Shown here piece after piece: positions 20,288 to 31,835 of a DNA stretch of 64,000 nt. The DNA is taken from the NCBI RefSeq assembly GCF_009727055.1, contig NC_052350.1:14023658-14087657 (forward strand), in the 5' to 3' direction. This DNA is from Benincasa hispida (lineage: Eukaryota; Streptophyta; Magnoliopsida; Cucurbitales; Cucurbitaceae). The position numbers were made by a program, and so were the translations under genes. The notes beneath the pieces are model-generated. The model had not been told where the DNA came from and did not search any database. It worked only from the letters and a program-made list of their open reading frames with translations. The number at the start of each line of letters is the position of its first letter. The first letter of the stretch is position 1.

Positions 20288-22620
20288 AGTTTCTCTGAGT
20301 TACGTCATCTAGTCTTCACATCTTGTTGTTTGACTAGATGTATTTTAATTAATTCCTGCAAAAGGGATATATATGTCCCATCAAATTGACCTTAGACTCC
20401 TCAATCATATGCATTTCCGCAAAAATAAATAAACAAATTCCACAACAATCATTTTTTTAATAAGTAACAAGATGAGGGGTCAGTATATGCATTGGGATAT
20501 CTCAACTAAGTTACACATCTTTAGCACCATCAATACATCCCACGACCAAAAGATATGCATTCATTAAAAGAATGTAAGTACAAGAGAGCTAGAGAAAAGC
20601 TCAATCTAAGATGAATGCAAGGCGATACTAAAGGAAGATTCTCCGGTTTAATGCAATAGTAGAAACATCATAGTTACAAAACAAGCTAGATTTAGGGCAC
20701 CTTAACAATCATTAACAAGTCATATTTATCTCGACTACCTTATCTGTTAGTAGTACAACTAGAAATGTCAAATTGTATAAACATGGGATTGAAACTCATA
20801 TCTTGTCTTTGATCCAATCATTCAAGTTAAAATAATGTTCTTTGACCTGCTTATGTTACTAAAGTGATTGAGGCTTAAAACATGCCTCATTTATTTCTTA
20901 AGTTCATGAAAAAACAAACTTTTAGAATCACAAAGTCACAAAAAAATATTATAAACTTTTCACACCCACAAACCATATGTCAAAGTGTCTAAATATTTTG
21001 CTTTAGAATCACAAACCACATGTATTTGCTAATAAATGCCATTCATAAATTTCATGATAAATATATGTCACACTCACCATAACTCAAAGTATCAATTTAA
21101 TAAACCAAAATTAACTTCATTACTTAAGCTTAAACCCAAAACATATATTCACCTTAAGATGTCTTCAAATCACTTACCCAAATTGCAACTTGATCCAAAC
21201 TTACTCCAACACTATGAACAACAGTGATTCCAAACTATACATAAACCACCAATACATGTTTTAAATTCAAATTATAGCAAGCAATATTAAATCTAAAGGG
21301 TTCTGAAACCCTTAATACTTACCTGCAATATGTTGAAACAATCTTAATTTTGTCGAACATCACCTCAAAAAGCCTCTAATACTCCAATTTAAAGCCTAAA
21401 TATCATGGGTAAACATAATTTAGGTCTAAAACACAACTCTTATGAAGAACGGCAGAGGTACGGACAATGACAGTGCTACTATGGCCAGAGACCGAGGGAC
21501 GTTGGAGTTCAATGAACAGTATCACAGACGTGGCGGTCATTGATCGAGCGAACGACATGAGGAGAGGCAGGCAATAGTGGGTCTTGTGAGTGAGAGATTT
21601 ATAGAGAGAAAAAGATGGAAAATTGTCCAAAATAACCCCCTTAAGTTTTGACATACCAAAATAGACCATTTTTTAATAGTCGGTTAAATGGTTTTTCTTC
21701 GACCTTCTCGGCCGAAATCTTCACCGAGATTTAATTTGAAACGTTAGGAATTCAATTGATACAATCTTGTGAAATGACAAAAATACCCCTGATTGAAAAA
21801 ACTCTGCATCTTTACGGAAACCATTCTAAGTCCTCACTTCATCCGAATTTTCGCTCAACTTGCTTTCAAATTTAGCTCATATTCACTGTTATTTGCATCC
21901 TCATTTTGTAGAGGAATTCCACTATTTCTTTGGTTTAGTTAGATACTTTAGTTTTAATTGAACGCTTGTTAGAGTTTTTAGAAGTTCTCTGAGATATCTG
22001 AGAAATCTATGTTATATAGTTGCGTTCTTTCCATATTTTTGTTTTTTTTAATATATCTTGGCTTAATTCGATGATTTTCTGGAGACTTCATCCGAAATCT
22101 AGTTGAATCTCTGATGAGATTGGATGAAGTTTCAGTGAGATTCATTCAATGTGTCCCAACATTTGGCTGACTATTGAGATTTTAGCATCGTTATATATAA
22201 AATTTCGGGGTATATGTGGCCCGAAAATGCCTCGAGATTTTATACAAAATGGAAATAAAATCCTAATCTCGTGGCACGCTAGTGTAAATGTCCCGAGTTC
22301 TTCATGAATAATACACGATCTCGACCAAGTTTACCTTGAGTTTTCCTCGAGATTTAAGGTAGTTTCCATAGATAATGTTTCTGATTTGTTGTTGTTTTCT
22401 ATAATTGATTATCCAACGTACTTCTATTTTGTGGTCTATTTGGCAGATGACATTGGTACCTAAAATCCGCACTTTTGACTATTTTTTGACAAATTTGACT
22501 TGATGTTTCCATTTAGCGAAAAGTTTCTCGAATATTAAGCAGATGTTAACATCTAGGTAGTTGTACATGTTTAGGCAAACTATTTTTTTGTCATTTTTTA
22601 TGATGTTAAGTTAGTTTTTA
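20288..22620. other. Intergenic or transposon-leader DNA, no gene supported
   Basis: There is no convincing gene. The part from about 21680 has recurring GAGATTT / CTCGAGATTT words and leads in the same direction into the DUF1985 fragment, so it may be that transposon's non-coding leader. An 88-residue minus-strand frame at 21403-21669 has no recognisable motif. Confidence 0.4.
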
Positions 22621-23046
22621 ATGGGTCTCTGTGCCATTATATTCTCTTGAGGGAGGTATAGGAGGATAGGGAAACCATTATTAACTTTAAGTTACTAGGG
22701 AAGAAGGTCTCTTTTGATCGTGACAAGTTTGATATAGTGACAGTGTTGAGTAATAGGCCTAGGTATATAATTGAGTTTGAACAGAATAAAGCTCTTAGAT
22801 TTGGGCAATATTTGGGCGATAGGTCTAACATGAATGGGACTGAGTTGAACAAAGATTTTTCTGACCTTGAGTTTCAGAGTGATAAGGATGCGATGAAGAT
22901 GGTTGTATTCTATTTCATCGAGTTGGCGATGATGAGAAGAGAAAGCAGACAACACATGGACTAAACCATGTTGGGACTTATAGATAGCTTGAAGGCTCTG
23001 TGTAGCTATGGTTACCAATTGAAGGATCTCATATCTAAGAGTTCCA
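22621..23046 (+). pseudogene. DUF1985 domain fragment (Ulp1-associated transposon gene)
   Basis: One reading frame runs through the whole segment with two stops (TAG at 22659, TAA at 22962). It shows the DUF1985 pattern: HYILLREV near the start, FKLLGKKVSF, then a block with ALRFGQYLGDR, DLEFQSDKDAMKMVVFYFIE, and MLGLIDSLKALCSYGYQLKDL. DUF1985 proteins occur mostly in plant DNA transposons that also carry a Ulp1-like cysteine protease; no protease part is present. The frame is cut at 23046 by the family-B LTR, so the rest was displaced or lost. Confidence 0.75.
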
Positions 23047-24926
23047 TGAGTGCGTTCGGATCGCTCCGATCTCACCGTGACCGAAATATAACATTATAAA
23101 TTCAACACGTACAATTATACAAATAAACTATAATTAACGACATGCTATGAACAACAAAACCATAAGGGAAGGAGTTCTATACCAGTTGAAGACTATCTTC
23201 AAACTTTAGAACTCCAACACAGCGAAAACCCTCCAAGTGATCTACCAGTGTCCGGCGGAAACGTCGACTGCAGTAGCACGATCAACGCGACCTCACGACC
23301 ACAACAGGGACGACACCATCACTAATGAGCCTCGGGTATTCTCGGAGTGAAGACCCAAAGGGTGGGCTTTGGTGAATTTGGTAGAGGAAGAAGGAAACAC
23401 GAATCGTGTAAGCGATAAGCAAGTGGGAGAGTGAAGGCCGCTATCGCATAGCAGAAATGTTTATCGTCTAGAGGAGCTACACGATCGTGTAGGATTTACT
23501 GAACGATCGTTTAGGAAAAGGTATACAATCGTTTAGTTAAATCAGCACACTATACGATCGTTTTGAGAAGCTATCTGATCGTGTAAGCGAAAGTGTGCGA
23601 TCGTTTAGCGCGAGATGGACGATCGTTTAGGCGGAGAAGTGACTATCGTATAGGCTGTCGAGCGATCGTTTTCTTTCACCAACGTGCGCTTCACGAAATC
23701 TTTTGGGCGAATGACTGATGATCGATTGAATGATTAAAAAATGATAACATTTTTCATTTTAACCCATTGGTTACCATAACTGACGTTACCCACTTACCCA
23801 CGTCCGAACGTGAAATTCGGCATAATTATCTTATAATTAACCAACTAATTAATTAATAAATATAATCATATTATATTTTTATCCTATAGTTTGATATCAC
23901 ATATCTATTATAGTATTTTCTCCTCTAACTTGATATAAATCATATTTATATCTAATTTCCTTCAAAATAATGTATCTCATACATTTAGCATATTATATCA
24001 TATATATTTAACCAGTCCAATTATGTCATATATAATTGAACTTTCTCTTGTCAATTTGAACATTTCAAATTAACCTAAATACTGGTTCTCGACTTTATCC
24101 AAGCTACCCAGGGGACCTAATGGACCCGTGGCTCGAAGCTCCAACGGTACGTGAATAGCTGACTAAACTCTTTAGCCACGAGATCCATCATCCGTTAACT
24201 GTAAGGCATTCCACTAAAGACCAACAACTGAACTCTTCTTACCACAGATATATATCTGTGTCTATTGAATATAACCAATCATAAGTACGATGACCCTTCA
24301 TAGATGCTCGTAAGTATAGTTGGGTCAAATTACCAGTTTGCCCCTATAGTTACATCTCACTCCTTAAGTACCACTGATTCCTCTAATGAACAATACAACA
24401 TAGTCCAACTATGTGTGAACACTTCTCGGGCCAGGTGTGTGGCACCACATCGTTCAAGCCCCAAAATCAGACCTTAAGGGAGCTATCTATCTACTTACCC
24501 CTGCCTCGGGGAAGGAGTGAATTCCATCTTGTGTAGCTGAGCTCCTAGCTCCCAAATTAGACAAATCCTCAACATGAATGATCAGGATCAGACCATCTAT
24601 GAAAGGTCACAACACTTGTGACCATTCCACAAAGCGGGCCGCATCTGTAGCGTTACCAGGATAATTTTTCTCTCCTATATCCATATACTACAAACCATTT
24701 TGGTTATCACTTAAGATACGATCCACTTGTATGTCACCACATACATGCTTGAGTCACATACAAATAACTAGAGATTTTATGTTTATTGGTTTGCGGTAAA
24801 GCAAATAAAACAAGTAAATGAGCAAAATACAAGATGTGAAGTAAATATCATATATTAAAAACACAAGCATTCGTATATACTGTTTACAAACTACAGGACA
24901 CGAAACTTTAGGACATCAGCCCAACA
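23047..24926 (-). repeat. Family-B 3' LTR
   Basis: In element orientation it starts TGTTGGGCTGATGTCC next to a polypurine tract and ends CGATCCGAACGCACTCA. It lacks about 245 bases present in the partner LTR (27850-28095), with CCCAAC-like microhomology at the deletion point near 24568. A CGATCG motif array lies at about 23455-23670. Confidence 0.85.
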
Positions 24927-25022
24927 ATCTCCCACTTGTCCTAAAGCAAAGTAGGGTGCACAATAAACTAGTATAATACAATAAACTAGGGCATAAAAGC
25001 CCAGTATAAGAAAATCTCCCAC

Positions 25023-25425
25023 TTGCCCTAATTCAGCCGCGGGTGATCCTGTAGACCCATGCTCTGTAGGTGACCCTCAAACACTGTAGCCATGAGAGCC
25101 TTCGTAAATGAGTCAGCAACATTGTGCTTCGAAGTGATCTGCGTGACGATCACGTCCCCTCGATGTACTATCTTGTAGATCAGATGATACTTCTGCTCTA
25201 TGTGTTTGCCACGTCTATGACTCCTTGGCTCCTAGGAGTTCGCCACTGCCCCACTATTGTCACAATAAAGGGTAATGGCCCTAGACATATCTGGAACAAC
25301 TTTTAGGTCTGTCAAGAACTTTCTGAGCCAGACGGCCTTCTTAGCAGCTTCGCAAGCCACTACGTACTCCGCCTCCATAGTGGAGTCGGCGATGCACCCC
25401 TACTTAGTACTTCGCCATGAATTAA
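25023..25425 (-). pseudogene. Copia RNase H C-terminal part of family-B element
   Basis: The minus-strand translation gives a nearly open RNase H end. It includes ADSTMEAEYVVACEAAKKAV, the catalytic-region motif LYCDNSGAV, KHIEQKYHLI and the usual Copia ending HNVADSFTKAL then GLQDHPRLN before a stop. One internal stop lies after AVANS. A duplicated polypurine tract follows (25014 and 24927). Confidence 0.85.
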
Positions 25426-25429
25426 ACTT

Positions 25430-26290
25430 AAGTGAACATGTATGTCTTTCTTATCCCTTTTAGTTCTAATTTCTCTTTAACTTTTAAAAAGAAACAACTA
25501 AAATCATTGCGCACAACGAGGCATTTATAACTTTTATAAAGTAATCTATGTGTCATGCTTCATGTATTGTCCGGTCATTACTATATATAACTTTTATATA
25601 ACGTGTAATAACCAAGCAAACATGCTATCATTCACCCTTATACTATAACAATTATAATATAAAGATGATGCATGTCAATGCTTTTTATGCATGCATAAAT
25701 ATAACTCTTATATTATATGATGCATGAGCATGGTCTTACATAATTAAATCATGCTTCTCTAAATTATAAAAATTACAATAAAGAGATGATGCATGACCAT
25801 TGCATAACCTAAGGTAGGATTTACTATATATGATTACCATATGACCTATAATAAACATACATCGCATGTAATAAATAAAGGATTAATGGATCGGGATGAG
25901 CCTTTACAAAAATTGGAATGAAAAAAAACCCTATCTATCACATTTTTCATCGAGCAAACCGGTTCACAGGCAAATCGGGTCTTGAACTGCCAAGATGTCT
26001 TCATCGTGTAGCAAACTTCAGTAGGTATACAATTGTTCAGCGCGTACTAGACAATAAAAGCTTAAGTAAACGATCGTGTAGACGACGACGAGGCTGCGAA
26101 GCCTGATCGTCCATGCGATCGTGTAGCGCGACGGCATGTAAACGATTTACCTTGCGATGCTAAGCGATCGTTTAGTCGGTCACTAAGCAATGAAACTTGC
26201 TGACCTAAACGATCGTCTAGCGCGCGCGTTAAACGATACGCGAGCTTCTCATCGTCTACACGATGCGTGCAACCAGGTAAACGATTTACA
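25430..26290 (-). repeat. Non-coding leader of family-B element
   Basis: The segment is similar, on the opposite strand, to the leader at 31836-34530. Shared parts include a paired-motif TTATAA region and the ACCGGTTC-containing block at about 25955. A CGATCG motif array occupies about 26050-26290. No open frame is credible. Confidence 0.65.
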
Positions 26291-28438
26291 TGAGCGCATT
26301 CGAATCATTCCGATCTCTCCGTGACCGAAATACATACAATATACATTCAACATACAGTTATACAAATAAAACTTAATTATTGGCATGCTACAAACAAAGA
26401 TAATAACAAGGGAAAGAGTTCCATACTAGTTAAAGACAATCTTCAATCTTTAGAACTCCAATGCAGCGGAAACTCAAAGCAATCTACCACCGCCCAGCAA
26501 TAGTGTCAACAAAAGCAGCACGAACAACCACACAGGAACGTCGTGGGGACAACACCACCACTAATGAGCCCCGGGTATTCTCGGAGTGAAAACCTAAGGG
26601 GTGGGCTTTGGTGAATTTGGTAGAGGACGAAGGAAATACGAATCGTGTAGTTGATAAGCAAGTGGGAGGGTGAAGGCCACTATCGCATAACAGAAATGCT
26701 TATCATCTAGAGGAGCTATACGATCGTGTAAGATTTGCTGAACAATCGTTTAGGAAAAGGTATACAATCGTTTAGTTAAATCGGTACACTATACGATCGT
26801 TTAGAGAATCTATCCGATCGTGTAGGCGAGAGTGTGCGATCGTTTAGCGCTAGATAGACTATCTACATGAGTTAACGTAATAAGAATGAATTTCTTGATT
26901 GTGGTATCGTTAAGACGGAGAAGCGACTATCGTATAGGCTCTCGAGCGATCGTTTTTTTCACCAACGTGCGCTTAACAAAATATTTATGGGTGAATGATC
27001 GGCGATCGATTGAACCATTCAAAAATGAAAACATTTTTCATTTTAACCCATCAGTTACCATAACCAGCGTTGCCCACTTACCCATGTCCGAACGTGAAAT
27101 TTGGCATAATTGTCTTATAAATAACCAACTAATTAATTAATAAATTTAATCATATTATATTTTTATCCTATAGTTTGATATCACATATCTACTATAGTAT
27201 TTTCTCCTCTACTTGATATAATTCATATTTATATCTAATTTCCTCCAAAATAATGTATCTCACACATTTAGCCAATTATATCATATATAATTAACAAGTC
27301 CAATTATATCATATATAATCGAACTTCCTCTTGTCAATTTGAACATTTCAAATTAACCTAAATACTGGTTCTCGACTTTATCAAAGCTACACAGGGGACC
27401 TAATGGACCTGTGACTTGAAGCTCCAACGGTACACAAATAGCTGACTAAACTCTTTAACCACGAGATCCACCATCCGTTAACTATCAGGCATTCCACTAA
27501 AGACCAATAGTTGAATTCTTTTTACCACAAATATATTTCTGTGTCCATCGGATATAACCAATCATGAGTATGATGACCCTTCACAGATGCTCGTAAGTAC
27601 AGCTGGACCAAATTATCGTTTTGCCCCTATAGTTACATCTCACTCCTTAAGTACCAGTAATTCCTCTAATGAACAATACAACATAGTCCAACTATGTGTG
27701 AATACCTCTCGGGCTAAGAGAAGGTGTGTGGCGCCACATCGTTCAAGTCCTAAAATCAGACCTTAAGGGAGCTATCTATCTACTTACCCCTGCCATGGGG
27801 AAGGAGTGAATTCCATCTTGTGTAGCTGAGTTCCCAGCTCCCAAATCAGACGAATCCCCAAACTGGTAGGTTTGAATCGGCGACTTGGCCACTCGCACCC
27901 ATACAAATCAAAGTACCGCCCTCAATGGCAGTAGTTCCCAACTCACTCAAGATTGAGGCCATGTTACCTATTGTCATCCTAGTGAAGTGAAGTCTCTGTC
28001 ATGAACGGTGTTATATAACGAGACGTTAATATTCGTGGTCAGGTCTTATACAAACTTTTTGTATAAGGCGCCCCCGCTCGCATGTCCCCAACACGAATGA
28101 TTAGAATCAGACCATCTGTGACAAGTAACAACACTTGTAACCATTCCACAAAGCGGGCCGCATCCGTAGCGTTATCAGGATAAGGTTTCCCTCCTATATC
28201 TATATACTACAGACCATTTTGGTTATCACTCAAGACATGATCCACTTGTATGTCACCACATACATGCTTGAGTCACATACAGATAACCAGAGATTTTATG
28301 TTTATTTTTTTTTATGGTAAAGCAAATAAAACAAGTAGATGAGCAAGATACAAGATGTGAAGTAAATATCATATATTAACAACACAAGCGTTCGTACATA
28401 TTGTTTATAAACTACAGGACACGAGACTTTAGGGCATC
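26291..28438 (-). repeat. Family-B 5' LTR
   Basis: It matches 23047-24926 throughout, apart from the deletion in that copy. A CGATCG motif array lies at about 26700-26960. The high end stops at GACTTTAGGGCATC, about 9 bases short of the canonical start, where it meets the plus-strand family-A LTR head to head. Confidence 0.85.
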
Positions 28439-30188
28439 TGATCCTAACCATTCATGTGGAGAATGCGAGCAGGGGTGTCCTATACAAAGAGTTTGTATAA
28501 GACCAGACCACGAGATGATCCGTTTCTTTATATACTATCGTTGATACTTGAGACTTACATCTCACTAAAACGACTATAGGTGACATAACCTCAATCTTGA
28601 GTGTTTTGGAAACCTCTGCCTTTGAGAATGGTTCTTTGATTAGTATGGGTGAAAGTGGCCAGATGCCAGCATAACAAGCCTACCTTTTTTAGGATTTGTC
28701 TGATTGGGGAGCTAGGAACTCAGTTACACAAGATGGAATTCACTCCTTCCCCAAAGTAGGGGTAAGTAGATAGATTGCTACCTTAAACGATGATTTTGGG
28801 TCTTGAACATAGTGGTCACATCCTCTCTTTAGAAGAGAGGACCCAGTCATAGTAGGACTATGACTTATTATTCATTAGAGGAATCAACGGTACTTAAGGA
28901 GTTAGATGTAACTACAGGGGCAAAATGGTAAATTAGCCTAGCTATATTTACGAACGATCTGTGAAGGGTTATCGTGTTGTTGATTGGTTGATATTGACAC
29001 AGAAATATATTTATAGTGAGAAGAGTGCAGCTGTGGGTCTTTAGTGGAGTATCCGACAGTTAACGGATGGTGGATCCTGTGACTAAAGAGTATAGTCAGT
29101 TATTCACGTATTGTTGAAGCTTCAAGCTACAGGTCCATAAAGTCCCCTTGGTAGCTCAATGAATTCAAGTTGAGAATCAGTTCTTGGGGTTAGTTTGAAG
29201 TGTTGAAATTAACAAGAGGAAATTCAATTATATGTGATATAATTGGTATGATGTATGAGATACATCAAGTAGAGGAATTAATGTAAATATGATTTACATT
29301 AAGTACCATAAAATAGAAAAAAAAAACTATGGTTTCTATGTTTTATGAGATTAAATGTTAAAACTATAGGTTATAAATATAATATGGTAAGTTGGTTATC
29401 ATATTTATTTATAATATATTAATTATATGATAATTAATTTTTTTTCTCTAATAACCGATTGAGTGGGAGGTTATTGGTGGTTTTATGGTAACCGTGAGAT
29501 AAAAAGAAAAATTGTTTTCCTAAATTTAGAGAGTTTCCTTATTTGGAAATAACTCACGGAGTAAAGCTATCAAGTGAAAGAGTTCAACTAAGCGATAGCT
29601 GGCAGAGACTAAATGATCGTGTACCTTTGACTATACGATAGTTCATCAGCTGATTGTAGCTAAATGATCGAGTGGCATAGTCTATACGATAGGCTACCAT
29701 TTACTAAATGATCGAGCACATCGTCTATACGATAGACAGTGTATTATCTCCCACTTGCTCGATCGTTGTCCTTTAGTCTCTCTCTCAAGCCAAGATCATA
29801 AAGAGCTCACAACTCTTGGATTCTCACACCGAGAATACCAAGGTAACCATTGTTGTAGTGTCCTCACTCAGTTCGTGGATCGAGTTAAACTCAATTGGTT
29901 TCGAGGAGTTGTTGGTCGTTCGTTGTGTTCTTGCTGTTGATCGTGTTGTTGCGTTCGAGCGTTGCTATTCTTGAACGCTTGTAGATTGATCGAAGGATTC
30001 TTGAAGAATGTTTCTTCAATGGTACGCATACTCTATCCCTTGATACTCTTGTTAACATGCTGTAATTTCGTGTTGTGCATGACCTATTAGTTTCCATTCT
30101 TATACTATAATTGTTTATGTTAAATTGAAATGGAATATCAAACGATCCTTTCGCTGGTCATGGAAATCCTCGTGTATGATTTCATTCA
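28439..30188 (+). repeat. Family-A LTR, 5'-truncated
   Basis: Plus orientation. It starts within the LTR at TCCTAACCATTCATGTGGAG, so several hundred bases of its beginning are missing. It ends GATTTCATTCA next to a mutated primer site. A TATA-like TATAAATATAA lies at about 29365 and a CGATCG array at about 29585-29770. Its sequence is related to the inverted family-B LTR on its left. Confidence 0.8.
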
Positions 30189-31097
30189 ATTGGTTTCAGA
30201 GTTAGGTTGTTATGATATTCCAAATACCATTTCTGTTTTGGACTTTTTTTACAATCGTGGTGGATTTTTTAAGGTTTATGCATTGCGTTTAACAGTTAAA
30301 TGTATTTATGAATGTGTTGATGAATGTTTACGGGATGGTTGCCTCTATTTAAAGCTTTCTTTTCTATTACAAATTGTTCATTTGTAACTGTGTTTTTAAG
30401 CATATTTAACATGCAATTGAGCCTGTAATTCAAAGTGTTTGAAGTTGTCGAGTCGTTTGTGATAAAGTTTCGAAGCATGCGGATGCGGTTCTCATCGAGG
30501 AAGAAGACTAAAGGTTAGTCATATCGTGTAGCCTATGGTAAACAATCATTGAGATTTGGCAAAACGATCATGTAGAAAAGTTCTACGTGATCGTGTAGTA
30601 TTTACTAGACAATCGTTTAGCTAATGTCACTGACTACACGGTCACCCGGTATACGATACCTCGCGCTTGCTCAGCGATCGTTTAGACGATTGTGCTTCAT
30701 CGCATCATTGTCGTTTAGATGATCATTTATGGCCTGCGTTGCACAATCGCGTGTCTTCATGATTCATCGCATAGTCAAAGGTACACGATCATTGCTAAAC
30801 GATCGTTTAAGCTCAGGAAGCGTTGGTAAACGATTGAGTAAGGCATTTACTCTCTCGTGTAGGCGATAACAAGAATTTGGTACACGATCAAGGAGATGCG
30901 TTTCTTCGTCCGGACGGTTCAAGACCTGGTTCGTCTGTTTGAACCAGAGACTCATTGTGCTTTGTAATAGTTAGCTTTGTTTTGTTTTGTTTTGTTTTTT
31001 TTTTTTTTTTTGAGGATTTGAGGCTAATTATCCCGATTCATCAATTTTTGTTTAATATACATGAGATGTATGTGGTTTATATGGCATAGTGTATGAC
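30189..31097 (+). repeat. Primer site and leader of family-A element A1
   Basis: TGGTTTCAGAG (30191-30201) is a one-base variant of the initiator-Met primer site. The following leader has a CGATCG array at about 30515-30900 and no credible frame. It ends at the first adapter sequence, so what follows in the genome is unknown. Confidence 0.7.
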
Positions 31098-31135
31098 CTG
31101 TCTCTTATACACATCTAGATGTGTATAAGAGACAG
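31098..31135. other. Nextera/Tn5 mate-pair junction adapter (artefact)
   Basis: CTGTCTCTTATACACATCT is followed directly by its reverse complement AGATGTGTATAAGAGACAG. This 38-base palindrome is the duplicated Tn5 mosaic-end junction made in Nextera mate-pair libraries. It is not plant DNA. Confidence 0.97.
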
Positions 31136-31274
31136 GCTTAGTTACTACCTATGCGATCGCGTGTATGCGATACGGAGGCGCTAGCTAAGCGATCGCTTAG
31201 GCGATGGTGCTTCGCGGCATCGTAGTCGCTTAGACGATCGCGGAAGGCGGGCGTTGTGCGAAGCACACTAAGGG
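31136..31274 (+). other. 139-bp leader-like fragment between two adapters (chimeric)
   Basis: The fragment is a close but not identical copy of about 32409-32547, the CGATCG-rich part of the A2 leader. Bounded by adapters on both sides, it most likely derives from a sequencing read used in gap filling, so its position here cannot be trusted. Confidence 0.85.
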
Positions 31275-31311
31275 CTGTCTCTTATACACATCTAGATGTG
31301 TATAAGAGACA
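31275..31311. other. Second mate-pair junction adapter (artefact)
   Basis: This is the same mosaic-end palindrome, matching through 37 of 38 bases; the last G reads as A at 31312. Translating it on the plus strand gives VSYTHLDVYKRQ, a peptide familiar from adapter-contaminated protein predictions, inside the false frame 31256-31696. Confidence 0.97.
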
Positions 31312-31312
31312 A

Positions 31313-31820
31313 TACGATAGGTCTCAGCCATCTCCCATTTTCCCAGTCATGTACGTGATCAGTGTTTCCTCCTTCGTCTGCTTCATATCAAGTCCGAACA
31401 AAGACCACCCTCTGGATTCTCACACCGAGAATACCAAAGTCGCCTTGTTGTTGGTGTCAAACTCAACTCGACACCGTCGAGGTTTTCTGGAGGCCGTTCA
31501 TTGTGCTACGGAGGAGTTTGTGACCGAGGAGATCGTTAAGAATGAGCAGGAAGTGTTCGTGCGGTGTTGCAATCGTGTAGATCGAGTGGTCATGGTCGCT
31601 ATTGTTCGAGCGATCGTGCACATTAGAGCGTGGAGACGCGTCTGCATATGTTTGTACAGTTTTTCCCTCTGTACATTTGAGATTCTCATGTCGTAATTTC
31701 TGTATTATTTGCATAACTGATTGTTTTGAAGTCGACTGTAAATATATGTTCATTCATGATTGTAATTTGGAATAGTCTTGTTCCGCTGCTCATGGAAATC
31801 TCGAGTTCTGATTTCCTTCA
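31313..31820 (+). repeat. Family-A 5' LTR, 3' part
   Basis: It matches 36523-37050 closely. Near the end it has a TATA-like CTGTAAATATATG and it finishes GATTTCCTTCA. The true left part is hidden behind the adapter chimera. Confidence 0.85.
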
Positions 31821-31822
31821 AT

Positions 31823-31834
31823 TGGTATCAGAGC
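31823..31834 (+). other. Primer-binding site of element A2
   Basis: TGGTATCAGAGC lies two bases after the LTR end and complements initiator methionine tRNA. Confidence 0.9.
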
Positions 31835-31835
31835 A

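Larger units (their letters stand above)
23047..28438 (-). mobile_element. Family-B Copia element, internally deleted
   Basis: Two family-B LTRs in minus orientation (23047-24926 and 26291-28438) enclose only 1.36 kb. That interior is the RNase H end next to the 3' LTR and a non-coding leader next to the 5' LTR. Gag, protease, integrase and RT are missing, so a deletion joined the two ends near 25430. The 5' LTR lacks its first bases and no primer site is readable beside it. The copy is inactive. Its low end cuts the DUF1985 fragment. Confidence 0.8.

Noticed and set aside
21403..21669. 88-residue minus-strand frame
   Set aside because: No recognisable motif and no supporting splice or promoter signals.
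23455..23670. CGATCG motif cluster considered as a CRISPR-like or satellite array
   Set aside because: There are no conserved repeats with unique spacers, spacing is irregular, and the clusters always lie within LTRs or leaders. A CRISPR array is not expected in a plant nucleus.
31256..31696. 146-residue plus-strand frame
   Set aside because: It begins in chimeric DNA and translates the Tn5 adapter (VSYTHLDVYKRQ); the remainder is LTR sequence.
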